Numbered from the stretch's first letter, positions 55,458 through 64,000 are shown. The stretch is 64,000 nt of DNA from Spongiactinospora sp. TRM90649 (GCF_029382225.1 NZ_JARLTC010000005.1:310001-374000), one strand, 5' to 3'. The notes: generated by a model from the letters alone, not told the origin. A program made the numbers and translations.

Positions 55458-55494
55458 AGGCCCTCACCGCGGGAGGGGGTCGCAGCGAGGGCCT
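55458..55494. terminator. Hairpin between SDR gene and msiK-like gene
   Basis: AGGCCCTC / GAGGGCCT, an 8-bp perfect stem with a 21-nt loop, 22 bp after the SDR stop and before the end of the convergent ABC ATPase gene. A second smaller stem, CGGCCG-gtt-CGGCCG, lies near 55530. Confidence 0.5.
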
Positions 55495-55578
55495 CTCGTC
55501 GTCCGTCCGCGGGCGCGGTGCGCCCGCGGCCGGTTCGGCCGGGGCGCCGTGGCAGGCGGCTCCCCGGCCCAGGATGGG

Positions 55579-56799
<1,221 letters not shown>

Positions 56800-56857
56800 G
56801 ACAGTCCTTCAGCGCTTACGGGACCGGGCCCCGCCTCCGTAGGGATCACCACGGATG

Positions 56858-56871
56858 TGGATACGTTTTCA
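56858..56871. promoter_or_regulatory. LacI-type operator upstream of msiK-like gene
   Basis: TGGATACGTTTTCA is an imperfect palindrome with the central CG (here ACGT) typical of LacI-family operators. It is 59 bp upstream of the ATPase start. Confidence 0.5.
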
Positions 56872-56965
56872 TGCATCTCACCCGAAACGGACATCGCTGT
56901 CAAGACCCCCTAGGTCACCAGGCGTTCTGTTACCGTTCCGCGCTGGTCCACCGATGGAATCCATG

Positions 56966-56981
56966 ATGGAATCGTTTCCAT
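56966..56981. promoter_or_regulatory. LacI-type operator overlapping the lacI-family start codon
   Basis: ATGGAATCGTTTCCAT is a palindrome with central CG whose last bases are part of the regulator's own ATG (56980-56982). Directly before it lies another short dyad, ATGGAATCCAT (56954-56964). Occupancy would block initiation, giving simple autorepression. Confidence 0.6.
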
Positions 56982-57978
56982 GAGAGCGCGCACAACGATC
57001 AAGGACGTGGCGGAGGCGGCGGGCGTCGGGGTCGCCACCGTCTCCCGCGTGCTGTCCGGAGGGTCGGCCAGCCAGCAGACCAGGGAGCGGGTGCTGGCGG
57101 TCGCGGCGCAGCTCGACTACCGCCCGAGCGCCCTCGGGCGCAACCTGCGCCAGCGCCGTACGGGCGGCATCGGCCTGCTGATCCCCGACATCACCGACTC
57201 CTTCTACGGACGGCTGGCCGACGGCGTGCTGGCCTGCGCGCGGGCCGCCGGAGAACCGGTGATCGTGGGCGCCACCGGCGACGACGCCGAGGGCGAGGCG
57301 GAGATGATCGGGATCCTGCTGGAGCAGGGGGTCGACCGCGTGGTGGCGGTGCCGTCCGGCGACACCGAGCCCTGGGCGCCCGCGCTCCGCGCCGGGATGA
57401 CCGTGGTCTTCGCCGACCGGCGGGTCAACGGCCGCGACGACATGGTCGGCGCGATCCCCGCCGTGCTGGCCGACGAGCGTTCCGGCGTGCGGACGGCGGT
57501 CGAGTACCTGGTGGGGCTGGGCCATCGCCGCATCGCGTATCTGGGCGGCGTCGGGCAGAGCGGGCGGGCGGCGGCCTTCCGCGACACACTGGCGGCCCTG
57601 GGCGTGAAGATCGACGAGGAACTGATCGTGTTCGGCCGGGCGACCCGCGACTCCGCCTACGCGGCGGCCTCCGGGCTCTTCCAGCACCGGCCCGACCTGA
57701 CCGGGGTGATCACCGGGGGAAACATGCTCGGCGAGGCGGCCGTCCTGGCCGCGCGGGAGCTCGACCTGCGGGTGCCGCGCGACGTCTCGCTCATCATGTT
57801 CGACGACGTGCCATGGGCCGAGCTGTGCGCTCCCCCGCTCACCGTCATCGCTCCGCCCGCGCGGGACATCGGCTACCGCGCCACCGAACTCGTGCTGCGC
57901 ACGCCGGGCCGCCGGACGCGCCCGGTGCGCCTGCCGACCGAGCTGATCATCCGCGGGAGCTGCGGCCCCCGCAGATGA
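56980..57978 (+). CDS. LacI-family transcriptional regulator
   Basis: 332 residues. HTH at 5-24 (TTIKDVAEAAGVGVATVSRV) with hinge helix SALGRNLRQRRTGGIGLLIP, then a periplasmic-binding-protein-like effector domain (DITDSFYGRLADGVLACARA, DRVVAVPSGDTEP, GHRRIAYLGGVGQSGRAAAF, DVSLIMFDDVPWAEL). The ligand is probably a sugar, matching the divergent MsiK-like ATPase. ATG 56980 sits within an operator-like palindrome, with only GGAA as a weak ribosome site. It converges on the glutathione peroxidase gene, which ends 21 bp away. Confidence 0.93.
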   Translation: MRARTTIKDVAEAAGVGVATVSRVLSGGSASQQTRERVLAVAAQLDYRPSALGRNLRQRRTGGIGLLIPDITDSFYGRLADGVLACARAAGEPVIVGATGDDAEGEAEMIGILLEQGVDRVVAVPSGDTEPWAPALRAGMTVVFADRRVNGRDDMVGAIPAVLADERSGVRTAVEYLVGLGHRRIAYLGGVGQSGRAAAFRDTLAALGVKIDEELIVFGRATRDSAYAAASGLFQHRPDLTGVITGGNMLGEAAVLAARELDLRVPRDVSLIMFDDVPWAELCAPPLTVIAPPARDIGYRATELVLRTPGRRTRPVRLPTELIIRGSCGPRR

Positions 57979-57999
57979 GGCTCTCCAGTCGGTCCGATC

Positions 58000-58488
58000 T
58001 CAGCCGATGGCCTTCTCGATCGCTCCGGTGATCGCCGGGTCGCCCGGCTCTGTGCCCGGCCGGAACCGGCCCACCACGTGGCCCTCCCGGTCGAGCAGGA
58101 ACTTCTCGAAGTTCCACTGGATGTCGCCGGCGTCACCGGCCGCGTCGGCGACGGCGGTCAGTTCGGTGTAGAGGGGGTGACGGCCTTCGCCGTTCACCTC
58201 CGACTTGGCGAGCAACGGGAAGTCCACGCCGTAGGTGGTGGAGCAGAACTCCTGGATCTCCTCGGCGGTGCCCGGCTCCTGGCCCATGAACTGGTTGCAG
58301 GGCACGCCGACCACGGTGAAGCCACGCTCGCCGTAGGTGCGCTGCAACTCGACCAGGCCGGTGTACTGCGGCGTGAGGCCGCACCTGGACGCGACGTTGA
58401 CGACCAGGACCGCCTTGTCCCCGGTCAGCTCGGCAAGGGTGGTGGGGACGTCCGCGAGTGTGCGGACGGGGATGTCACGAACATTCAT
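58000..58488 (-). CDS. Glutathione peroxidase-family thiol peroxidase
   Basis: 162 residues. The catalytic tetrad is recognisable: Cys in VNVASRCGLTPQY (non-seleno form), Gln in GVPCNQFMGQEPG, Trp and Asn in DIQWNFEKFLLD. The further Cys (EEIQEFCSTTYGV) is the resolving Cys of thioredoxin-dependent members, fitting actinomycetes that lack glutathione. ATG 58488. The 204-bp region to the divergent secreted-protein gene is relatively AT-rich but shows no named RNA motif. Confidence 0.92.
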   Translation of the reverse strand: MNVRDIPVRTLADVPTTLAELTGDKAVLVVNVASRCGLTPQYTGLVELQRTYGERGFTVVGVPCNQFMGQEPGTAEEIQEFCSTTYGVDFPLLAKSEVNGEGRHPLYTELTAVADAAGDAGDIQWNFEKFLLDREGHVVGRFRPGTEPGDPAITGAIEKAIG

Positions 58489-58692
58489 GATCTAGAGACT
58501 ACTCAACAAGGCGCGGAAGGCGAAAGTGTGCGCTAAACCACACTACGTCTCTGTAAGTCCACATAAGGAGCATGATCGGAACATGAATGATCTCTAACAA
58601 CGATCTACACAACCGCTTGTAAACTAGCTGAAATCCACACCATTACGGCAAGGTGTCGGCCGTCCCCCGATCTCCCACGAAAGGGAACACTC

Positions 58693-59166
58693 ATGCCGAC
58701 GCCACGCCGTACCAGCGCGCTGCTCGTCACCGCCGCTCTCGCCGCGGGCAGCGTCACGAGCACGGCCGGACCCGCCGGCGCGAGCGCCGCTACCCCCAAG
58801 GCGGCACCCGCCACCGCGGAGCGGGCAAAGAAGGCCCAAAAGCCGCGAAAGATCGCCAAGCGCGTGACAACCAACAAAGCCACCGGTAAGCGGCTCGCGC
58901 TCAAGCGTGGCTGGAAGTCCGCCCAGTTCCGCTGCCTGACCCGGCTCTGGCAGCGGGAGAGCGGCTGGAACCACCTCGCGCGCAACGGCGGTTCAGGGGC
59001 TTACGGGATTCCGCAGGCTCTGCCGGGGCGCAAGATGGCCAGCGCGGGCAAGGACTGGCGACACAACCCCCGTACCCAGATTAAGTGGGGCCTTTCATAC
59101 ATAAAGGAACGCTACGCCACTCCGTGCGGCGCATGGGCGCACTTCCGTGCGCGGGGCTGGTACTGA
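58693..59166 (+). CDS. Secreted lytic-transglycosylase-like protein, copy 1
   Basis: 157 residues. Signal peptide MPTPRRTSALLVTAALAAGS with a probable AxA cleavage (GASA), a Lys/Ala-rich spacer, then a compact SLT/lysozyme-like domain: CLTRLWQRESGWNHLARNGG contains the catalytic Glu, followed by SGAYGIPQALPGRKMA and TQIKWGLSYIKERYATPCGA. Two Cys (about 76 and 146) probably form a disulfide. Predicted to cut peptidoglycan. ATG 58693 has AAAGGG about 7 nt upstream. Homologous to the gene 351 bp downstream over the whole catalytic domain. Confidence 0.88.
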   Translation: MPTPRRTSALLVTAALAAGSVTSTAGPAGASAATPKAAPATAERAKKAQKPRKIAKRVTTNKATGKRLALKRGWKSAQFRCLTRLWQRESGWNHLARNGGSGAYGIPQALPGRKMASAGKDWRHNPRTQIKWGLSYIKERYATPCGAWAHFRARGWY

Positions 59167-59517
59167 GCGATTCGCGCCCCGAATTCAAACCGGGAGCCGG
59201 AGCACGGTAATCGCATCCCGCGCCGACCTGTCGTCCGGTAAATCAGTACACCCAGAACCGCATGACATCGAGCTCACCTGAGCAAACTCTTGTCCTACGC
59301 GTGTCGCGGGAAATGCCGCTGATGGCGGTCCACGTATTTCAATCCGCCTTAGAGGAAGCGTCGCGGCGCCTTCCGGAGCACCTCCGGGTGTAGAGGTCCG
59401 GTCGGCCATGCGGGCCCGCCTCGCCCGAAGCCACGGGCGGGGGCGGGCAGCGCGCGCGAGCACGGGTCATCCCGGCGCTCGGGCGCCCTCGCACGCGACC
59501 CGACGACAAGGATTCAT
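59167..59517. other. Intergenic stretch with GC-rich hairpin
   Basis: A 351-bp gap between two paralogous secreted-protein genes. No gene or known riboswitch is recognisable; in particular I do not see the conserved elements of a ydaO/c-di-AMP riboswitch, which often precedes such genes in actinomycetes. Near its end is a strong imperfect hairpin (59414-59427 with 59434-59448: GCCCGCCTCGCCCG / CGGGCGGGGGCGGGC), which could terminate copy 1 or act in the leader of copy 2. Confidence 0.4.
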
Positions 59518-60111
59518 GTGGACAGTCATCGAGTACTGCGTAACGCGGTGGCCACCCTGGTCGCCGCGATGGCCATCACCGGAGGCTGCGCGACGTCCGC
59601 GCGAGCCGCGGAAGAGACCGAGCGGGCGGACGCGGAGGCCGAACAACAGGAACCGCCGTCCATCGAACCGCCCGCCCAACAGGAGACCGGCTACGAGCCA
59701 CCGGTGCCGACCACGGCCGAGCTGACCGGCCGGACCGGCGCCCAGCGCGTCTATCACCGGCGCTGGAAGACCTCGGCCAGGCCGTCGAAGACCGGGGTCA
59801 GGATGCCGACGATCAGGAACAAGGCGATCGCCTTCCGCATCGTCGTGCAGCGCGCCTGGACCGTCCGGCAGTTCCGCTGTCTGGACAGCCTGTGGACCCG
59901 GGAGAGCGGGTGGAACCACAAGGCCACGAACGGGTCCTCGGGAGCGTACGGCATCCCGCAGGCCCTGCCCGCCACCAAGATGGCGGGCGCGGGTGGGGAC
60001 TGGCGGTCGAACCCCGCCACCCAGATCAAGTGGGGACTCACCTACATCAAGGGCCGTTACGGCTCGCCCTGCGGAGCGTGGGGCCACTTCCAGTCGCACA
60101 ACTGGTACTGA
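59518..60111 (+). CDS. Secreted lytic-transglycosylase-like protein, copy 2
   Basis: 197 residues. N-terminal signal (VATLVAAMAITGGCATSARA), a Glu/Pro-rich spacer (EQQEPPSIEPPAQQETG), then the SLT-like domain: CLDSLWTRESGWNHKATNGS with the catalytic Glu, SGAYGIPQALPATKMAGAGG, and QIKWGLTYIKGRYGSPCGAW. The domain is closely similar to copy 1, with both Cys conserved; the spacer is longer and acidic instead of basic. GTG 59518 has AAGGA 6 nt upstream; the overlapping ATG two bases earlier opens a different, non-coding frame. Confidence 0.88.
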   Translation: MDSHRVLRNAVATLVAAMAITGGCATSARAAEETERADAEAEQQEPPSIEPPAQQETGYEPPVPTTAELTGRTGAQRVYHRRWKTSARPSKTGVRMPTIRNKAIAFRIVVQRAWTVRQFRCLDSLWTRESGWNHKATNGSSGAYGIPQALPATKMAGAGGDWRSNPATQIKWGLTYIKGRYGSPCGAWGHFQSHNWY

Positions 60112-60240
60112 CGGCGGGAGCGCCCAGGGGAAGGGCGCGCTCCAACGTCGGTCGCGTCGCCGGTCGAGGAGAGACGGACGTCGTGCGGGATGCCGCCGTC
60201 CGGGGCCGGCCACGCCCACAAACCAATGCGGCCTGCGCCA

Positions 60241-60280
60241 CTAGATGGCACTAGATGCCACTAAATGCTGCTAGTGCGGC
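60241..60280. repeat. Four imperfect 10-bp tandem repeats rich in CTAG
   Basis: ctagatggca / ctagatgcca / ctaaatgctg / ctagtgcggc lie in exact 10-bp register just outside the stop of the DUF202 gene (60289). Overlapping dyads (TGGCA-ctaga-TGCCA, 60247-60261) result. The stretch is AT-richer than its surroundings. It may be a protein-binding site with one copy per helical turn or a terminator element. Confidence 0.5.
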
Positions 60281-60288
60281 CGAAGTGG

Positions 60289-60624
60289 CTATTGCGGCAG
60301 GCGGGTGATCACGAACATGATCGCGCCCACCGCCACGGCCATCACGCCGAGCCAGGCCAGCAGCGCGTCCGCGCGATGGTCGAGCGGACGGCCCTCGTGC
60401 AGGGCGCGCTGTACCCGCAGGTAGCGCACGCCGGTGCGCGAGAGCAGGATTCCGCCGAACAGCGCGGCCAGCACGAACGCCGCCGCCGGGAGCGGGGGCA
60501 GTCCGCCGCGCAGCGCGGCGCCGCCGGCCCCGAGCCCGCCGGCGGCCAGCGCCGTGGCCGTCCGCACCCAGGCCAGCCGGGTGCGCTCGCTCTGCAGCCC
60601 AGGGTCCCACGGCTCGGGAGACAC
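60289..60624 (-). CDS. DUF202 membrane protein, copy 2
   Basis: 111 residues with three predicted spans. It begins VSPEPWDPGLQSERTRLAWV, close to the DUF202 consensus (NERTxLAWxRT), then spans around 25-45, 50-70 and 88-108. Function unknown. GTG 60624 is 2 bp after the stop of the preceding DUF202 gene, so the pair is an operon. Longer upstream frames run through that gene and are not used. Confidence 0.82.
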   Translation of the reverse strand: MSPEPWDPGLQSERTRLAWVRTATALAAGGLGAGGAALRGGLPPLPAAAFVLAALFGGILLSRTGVRYLRVQRALHEGRPLDHRADALLAWLGVMAVAVGAIMFVITRLPQ

Positions 60625-60626
60625 GG

Positions 60627-61019
60627 TCAGCGCGCGATCAGGATGAGGATCAGGGCGAGCACGGCGACGGTCGCGACGCCGTACCCGAAGACCGCGGCCA
60701 GCGCCGGGGGCGGCAGCGGCGACTCGCTGCGCAGTGCCCGCTGCACGCGCCGCCAGCGGGGATAGGCCATGGCCGCGGCCACGGCGGACAGGGCGACCAG
60801 GACCACCGCCATGGTGGTCCGCAGCCACGGCACGAACGAGTCCGCGGACACCGCGGCTATCGCCACGCCGCCCGCGCTCAGCGCGAGCGAGGTGCTCAAC
60901 CAGGTCAGGAACGTACGCTCGTTGGCCAGGGTGAACCGGGGATCCGGCTCTTTACCCGGCCCCGAGTCCGCGGGTTCCCGGTGGGATCCGCGAAGTCCTG
61001 GCGGTCCTTGGGCATTCAT
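60627..61019 (-). CDS. DUF202 membrane protein (YidH-like), copy 1
   Basis: 130 residues. A Pro/Gly-rich N-terminus precedes the DUF202 signature FTLANERTFLTWLSTSLALS, and two further spans follow (MAVVLVALSAVAAAMAY and VFGYGVATVAVLALILILIA). YidH-like proteins are small inner-membrane proteins of unknown function, often encoded in pairs as here. ATG 61019. Confidence 0.85.
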   Translation of the reverse strand: MNAQGPPGLRGSHREPADSGPGKEPDPRFTLANERTFLTWLSTSLALSAGGVAIAAVSADSFVPWLRTTMAVVLVALSAVAAAMAYPRWRRVQRALRSESPLPPPALAAVFGYGVATVAVLALILILIAR

Positions 61020-61071
61020 ACCAAAGAGGCTATTTCCGCCATATTTCCCCTAGACAACCCGGGATACGGGG

Positions 61072-61461
61072 TCAGGTCGTCGCGCACGAGGCGCTGATGA
61101 CCTGGAGGAACTTAGCGGTGGTGGCGGCGACCTCGCGCTCGGCCCGCGCGGTGTCGGTGACCTTCAGATCGCGGTAACTCTCCGCCAGGCCCTCCATCGC
61201 CTTCCTGAGCGTGGCGTCGCCCGCCGTGCCCGCGGCCTTCTCCAGCGCCTCGGCGGCGCGGCCGAGGCTCTTCTCCACCTCGGCGGGCGCGGCCCGCTGG
61301 ATCTCCTCGGGGGTCTTCGTGGCGACGGCGATGGCCTCCTCGCACGCCTGGACGCGGACCAGCGCGCCGCTCACCTCACCGACCCCGGCGCACCCGGCGG
61401 CGGACACAAGCACTGCCAGTGCCGCCGCCACGGCGAATCCGCGCGTAGCGGGACGCGTCAT
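61072..61461 (-). CDS. Small secreted/lipoprotein, copy 2 of a tandem pair
   Basis: About 129 residues. Signal sequence FAVAAALAVLVSAAGCAG with a lipobox-like SAAGC, a helical mature part (KSLGRAAEALEKAAGTAGDA, LRKAMEGLAESYRDLKVTDT) and a conserved terminal SCATT. It aligns along its length with the preceding gene (EVSG..V..AQAC..A pattern, TLxxAxxGLAxxY, KxxxxIxxxC). Function unknown. ATG 61461 overlaps the upstream stop as ATGA. Confidence 0.8.
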   Translation of the reverse strand: MTRPATRGFAVAAALAVLVSAAGCAGVGEVSGALVRVQACEEAIAVATKTPEEIQRAAPAEVEKSLGRAAEALEKAAGTAGDATLRKAMEGLAESYRDLKVTDTARAEREVAATTAKFLQVISASCATT

Positions 61462-61853
61462 GAACCCGCGCACGCCTGAGTGATGTCGGTCATGTACTTG
61501 GCCGTGTCGGTCGCGGCCTTCTGCGCCGCGTCGACGGCGGAGTTGACGTCGGTGATGTTGATGTTCTGGTAGGCGTTGGCCAGGCCCTGGAGCGCCTCGC
61601 TGAGCGTGGTGTCGCCCGCCTTCTTCGCCGCGCTGTCCAGCTTGGTGGCGGCGTCGCCGAGGGCCTTCTCCAACTGGTCGGGGTTGTTGGCGAGCTCGGT
61701 CGCCTTAGCGGCGATCTCTCCGGCGATCTTCGTCGCCTCCAGACACGCCTGGGCTTTGTCGACCGTGCCGCTGACCTCCTGGAGTTCGCCGCAACCGGTC
61801 AGTAACACGGCGGCGGCGGAGACCGGCAGGATCACTCGGGGGAGAAGTCGCAT
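61458..61853 (-). CDS. Small lipoprotein, copy 1 of a tandem pair
   Basis: 131 residues. A clear lipoprotein signal: VILPVSAAAVLLTGCGEL (lipobox LTGC). The mature part is helical, Ala/Lys/Asp-rich (PDQLEKALGDAATKLDSAAK, TTLSEALQGLANAYQNINIT) and ends with a second Cys (DITQACAGS). Homologous to the gene it overlaps. Probably an extracytoplasmic helical protein; role unknown. Confidence 0.82.
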   Translation of the reverse strand: MRLLPRVILPVSAAAVLLTGCGELQEVSGTVDKAQACLEATKIAGEIAAKATELANNPDQLEKALGDAATKLDSAAKKAGDTTLSEALQGLANAYQNINITDVNSAVDAAQKAATDTAKYMTDITQACAGS

Positions 61854-61939
61854 GTCTCGACCCTACCCAAGTCGCCCCCGCCTACGGCGCTCATCGCCGA
61901 CCGGATCGGCGGCCCAGATCGGCGGCAGGGTAAGGGGGG

Positions 61940-62743
61940 TCAGTTCGACCGCCCGCCGCCGCGCCGTCCGGCCTCGGCCAGGTAGGCGCGCAGCACCCTG
62001 GGGTCACGGCGGACCTGCGACGGGGTGCCGAGCGCGACGCGCCTGCCGGAGTCCAGCGCGAGCACCCGGTCGGCCAGCCCCGTCAGCGGGCCAATGTCGT
62101 GGTCCGCGAGCACGACGGCGACGCCCAGCTCGTCGCGGACGCGCTGGACGAACCGTGCCAGGTCATCGGTCTCCTCACGGTTCAGGCCCGCCGTGGGGTC
62201 GTCCAGCAGGAGCATCCGGGGCTCGGTGGCCAGGGCCCTGCCCAGCTCGACGCGGCGCCGCACGCCGTACGGCAGGAGCCGGACCGGGTGCTCGCGCCAG
62301 GCGGCGAGGCCGAGCAGGTCGATCGTGTCCTCGGCGCGGGCGTGGACGGCGGGCTCCCGCGACCTCGCCCGGCCCAGCCAGAGGATCGCCGACAGCACGC
62401 CGTACCGGAAGTGTCGTAAGCGGCCCAGGGCGAGGTTGTCCAGCACGGTGAGGTTCCCGAACAGTCCCTCCTCCGCCGGGATCCGCGCCATGCCCATCGC
62501 GGCGATCTCGTCCGGGCCCCTGGTGAGGACGTCGCGGCCGAGGAACACGACCCCGCCCCGGTGCGGCCGGCGGGCCCCGCTGGCCACGTCGATGACCGAT
62601 GTCTTGCCCGAGCCGTCCGGACCGACGATCGCGAACAGCTCGGCCGGACGCACCTGGAAGGTGACACCGTCCAGCGCCCGCACGCCCGCCACCGACAACT
62701 CCACGCCGCTGAACTCCAGCATGGGCGTCCCGATACCCGGCAT
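61940..62743 (-). CDS. Orphan LivG-like ABC transporter ATPase
   Basis: 267 residues, branched-chain-amino-acid type. Walker A IVGPDGSGKTSVIDVASG, Q-loop-region ARIPAEEGLFGNLTVLDN, signature LLPYGVRRRVELGRALA (LPYG, as in LivG), Walker B MLLLDDPTAGLNREE, switch His VVLADHDIGPL, and the LivG-type C-terminal VRRDPRVLRAYLAE. The catalytic Glu after Walker B (DEP) is Asp here (DDP), which usually slows hydrolysis. No binding protein, permease or LivF is adjacent. ATG 62743 is used; ATG 62722 (MLEFSGVEL) is the alternative. Confidence 0.85.
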   Translation of the reverse strand: MPGIGTPMLEFSGVELSVAGVRALDGVTFQVRPAELFAIVGPDGSGKTSVIDVASGARRPHRGGVVFLGRDVLTRGPDEIAAMGMARIPAEEGLFGNLTVLDNLALGRLRHFRYGVLSAILWLGRARSREPAVHARAEDTIDLLGLAAWREHPVRLLPYGVRRRVELGRALATEPRMLLLDDPTAGLNREETDDLARFVQRVRDELGVAVVLADHDIGPLTGLADRVLALDSGRRVALGTPSQVRRDPRVLRAYLAEAGRRGGGRSN

Positions 62744-62910
62744 GGCGCTTCCCAGCCCTCGGAAGTGTGACGTGGCGCACCCGCGAGAAGCGTGCGCCTC
62801 GGCGGACCGGCGATCAATAGGCGCGGGATGGCCGATCGGGGAATCCGGTCCGGGGGAACTACGATCATTGGGAGGACGGTCGCCGACATCCGTCCGGTGA
62901 GGGGGAGATC

Positions 62911-63168
62911 ATGACCATGTGCGAGCACATGATCGAGGCCGACGATCCCGCGGCCCGCACGCCGCAGGGATGCGAGGATTGCCTGAAGACCGGCAGCCGA
63001 TGGGTCCACCTGCGGCGCTGCCTGGAATGCGGGCACATCGGCTGTTGCGACTCCTCGCCCAACCGCCACGCCACCGCGCACTTCAACGACACCGGGCACC
63101 CGGTGATCCGCTCCTACGAGCCGGGCGAGGAATGGCGCTGGTGCTTCGTCCACCAGTCCGTGGCGTAG
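62911..63168 (+). CDS. UBP-type zinc-finger protein
   Basis: 85 residues, consisting only of a UBP-type zinc finger: CEHM, GCEDCLKTGSRWVHLRRCLE, CGHIGCCDSSPNRHATAHF and GHPVIRSYEPGEEWRWCFVH give the expected Cys/His set. In eukaryotes this domain binds the ubiquitin C-terminus; in actinobacteria such single-domain proteins are common and uncharacterised. ATG 62911 has GGGGGAG just upstream. It lies between the orphan LivG gene (divergent) and the antiporter gene (convergent). Confidence 0.88.
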   Translation: MTMCEHMIEADDPAARTPQGCEDCLKTGSRWVHLRRCLECGHIGCCDSSPNRHATAHFNDTGHPVIRSYEPGEEWRWCFVHQSVA

Positions 63169-63196
63169 GGCGAGACCGTACGGCCGGGCGCTCCGG

Positions 63197-64000
63197 CTAG
63201 TCGCGTTCCAGGATGGCCTCCTCGAAGTCCAGCTCCTGCATGACGCGGCGCAGCACCTCGTCGTCGATGCGGCGCTCGTCGCGCAACCGCACGAAGACCT
63301 GGCGCTCGGCGTCGAGCATGGCACGGCGCAACCGGCGATAGGTCGTGCCGGGCGTCTCGTCGCCCTCCTGGCCCGTGCCGCCGCCCAGCCGCTCCCAGGC
63401 GTTGAGCGAACGGCGTTCCTCCTTCACGCGGAGCTGGGCGGCGACGTCCGGATGGATCTCACGCTCGCTGTCCGCGGTCAGCTCCTCCAGCCTGGCCAGC
63501 GCGGCCGAGGCGGCGGCCTGCTGAGCCGCGGCCTCCGCCAGGTTGTCGGCGTAGACCTCGCGTTCACCGCTGATCCGCAGCCGCCTGATCAGGGCCGGGA
63601 ACGACAGCCCCTGCACCAGGAGGGTCCCGATCACGACGGCGAACGTCAGGAACAACAGCAGCTCCCGGTTGGCCACGCTCTCGGGAATGCTGAACGCGGC
63701 GGCCAGGGAGACCACGCCGCGCATCCCCGCCCACGACACGGTGACGACCCGCGTCCACGACATCGGGCCCTCGCGTTCCCGGATCTTCGCCGACAGCTTG
63801 GGCGGCAGCGCGGCGGCGGGCACGATCCACACGAACCTGGCCAGCACGGTGACTACGAAGATCACCACGGCGTAGGCGGCGAGGGTCCAGGCGTCATGGT
63901 CCTGGAGCGCCCCGCTGATGATGCTGTGCAGTTGCAGGCCGATCAGCGCGAAGACGATGGTCTCCAGGAAGAAGCCGATCACCCGCCACAACGCGTCGGA
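63197..64000 (-). CDS. CPA1 Na+/H+ antiporter, 5' part beyond the window
   Basis: The C-terminal 267 residues are visible. About four spans are present: FFLETIVFALIGLQL, TLAAYAVVIFVVTVLARFVW, the conserved TVSWAGMRGVVSLAAAFSIP (the RGxVSLA motif of CPA1 exchangers), and LLLFLTFAVVIGTLLVQGLS. A charged, helical cytoplasmic tail of about 125 residues follows (AAAQQAAASAALARLEELTA to MQELDFEEAILERD). This matches bacterial CPA1 sodium/proton antiporters. The frame is open to base 64000, so the start lies outside. Confidence 0.9.
   Translation of the reverse strand, partial: SDALWRVIGFFLETIVFALIGLQLHSIISGALQDHDAWTLAAYAVVIFVVTVLARFVWIVPAAALPPKLSAKIREREGPMSWTRVVTVSWAGMRGVVSLAAAFSIPESVANRELLLFLTFAVVIGTLLVQGLSFPALIRRLRISGEREVYADNLAEAAAQQAAASAALARLEELTADSEREIHPDVAAQLRVKEERRSLNAWERLGGGTGQEGDETPGTTYRRLRRAMLDAERQVFVRLRDERRIDDEVLRRVMQELDFEEAILERD

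Noticed and set aside
58489..58692. A c-di-AMP (ydaO) riboswitch upstream of the secreted SLT-like gene
   Set aside because: Such genes often carry one, but I cannot find its conserved sequence blocks here or in 59167-59517.

Overview
The window is 64 kb of very GC-rich, densely coding DNA with strongly GC-biased third codon positions and many GTG/TTG starts. Gene families such as the MoxR-DUF58-transglutaminase set, a LAL-type LuxR regulator, an LCP protein, an orphan MsiK-like ATPase and small SLT-fold secreted proteins point to an actinomycete chromosome, most likely Streptosporangiales (Nonomuraea/Streptosporangium-like). The genus is inferred from family resemblance only. I see no tRNA, rRNA, CRISPR array, insertion sequence, integrase or phage gene, so this looks like ordinary chromosome carrying a few little-known conserved operons.

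Layout. 0-10.5 kb: a partial acyl-CoA carboxylase beta chain with a divergent TetR gene and two matching operator-like palindromes; a secreted two-repeat protein; a single-chain 2-oxoacid dehydrogenase E1; a GT39-like membrane protein; CorA; an M50 protease; a Ser/Thr kinase. 10.5-20.1 kb (minus strand): an operon of FN3 protein, MoxR ATPase, DUF58 protein, transglutaminase-like protein and LAL regulator. The transglutaminase-like protein has lost its catalytic Cys and His. 20.3-25.9 kb (plus): three overlapping genes for a predicted kleisin-like subunit, a winged-helix subunit and an SMC/MukB-like ATPase, converging on sbcDC (25.9-31.1 kb, minus). 31.5-37.5 kb: two alpha/beta hydrolases, an LCP protein, a degenerate MenC-like enolase-superfamily protein and a TetR regulator.

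37.7-45.0 kb (minus): a five-gene operon in which every junction overlaps: SWIM zinc finger, DUF5691, MoxR AAA+ (YehL-like), DUF5682 and VWA. It resembles the uncharacterised E. coli yehL-yehM-yehP-yehQ group. 45-53.9 kb: DUF985 cupin, aldehyde dehydrogenase, GNAT, a coupled pair of GT-A-like protein and HTH sensor preceded by a TGAAGTTCA motif array, Tex, and a pentapeptide-repeat protein. 53.9-64 kb: a frameshifted membrane protein, an SDR, an MsiK-like ATPase with a divergent LacI regulator and operators, a glutathione peroxidase, three successive pairs of tandem paralogues (SLT-fold secreted proteins, DUF202 membrane proteins, small lipoproteins), an orphan LivG-like ATPase, a UBP-type zinc finger and a partial CPA1 Na+/H+ antiporter.

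The best candidates for a poorly described system are the SMC-type operon at 20.3-25.9 kb and the five-gene SWIM/MoxR/VWA operon at 37.7-45.0 kb. Two predicted pseudoenzymes (transglutaminase-like, MenC-like) and several operator arrays are secondary points.
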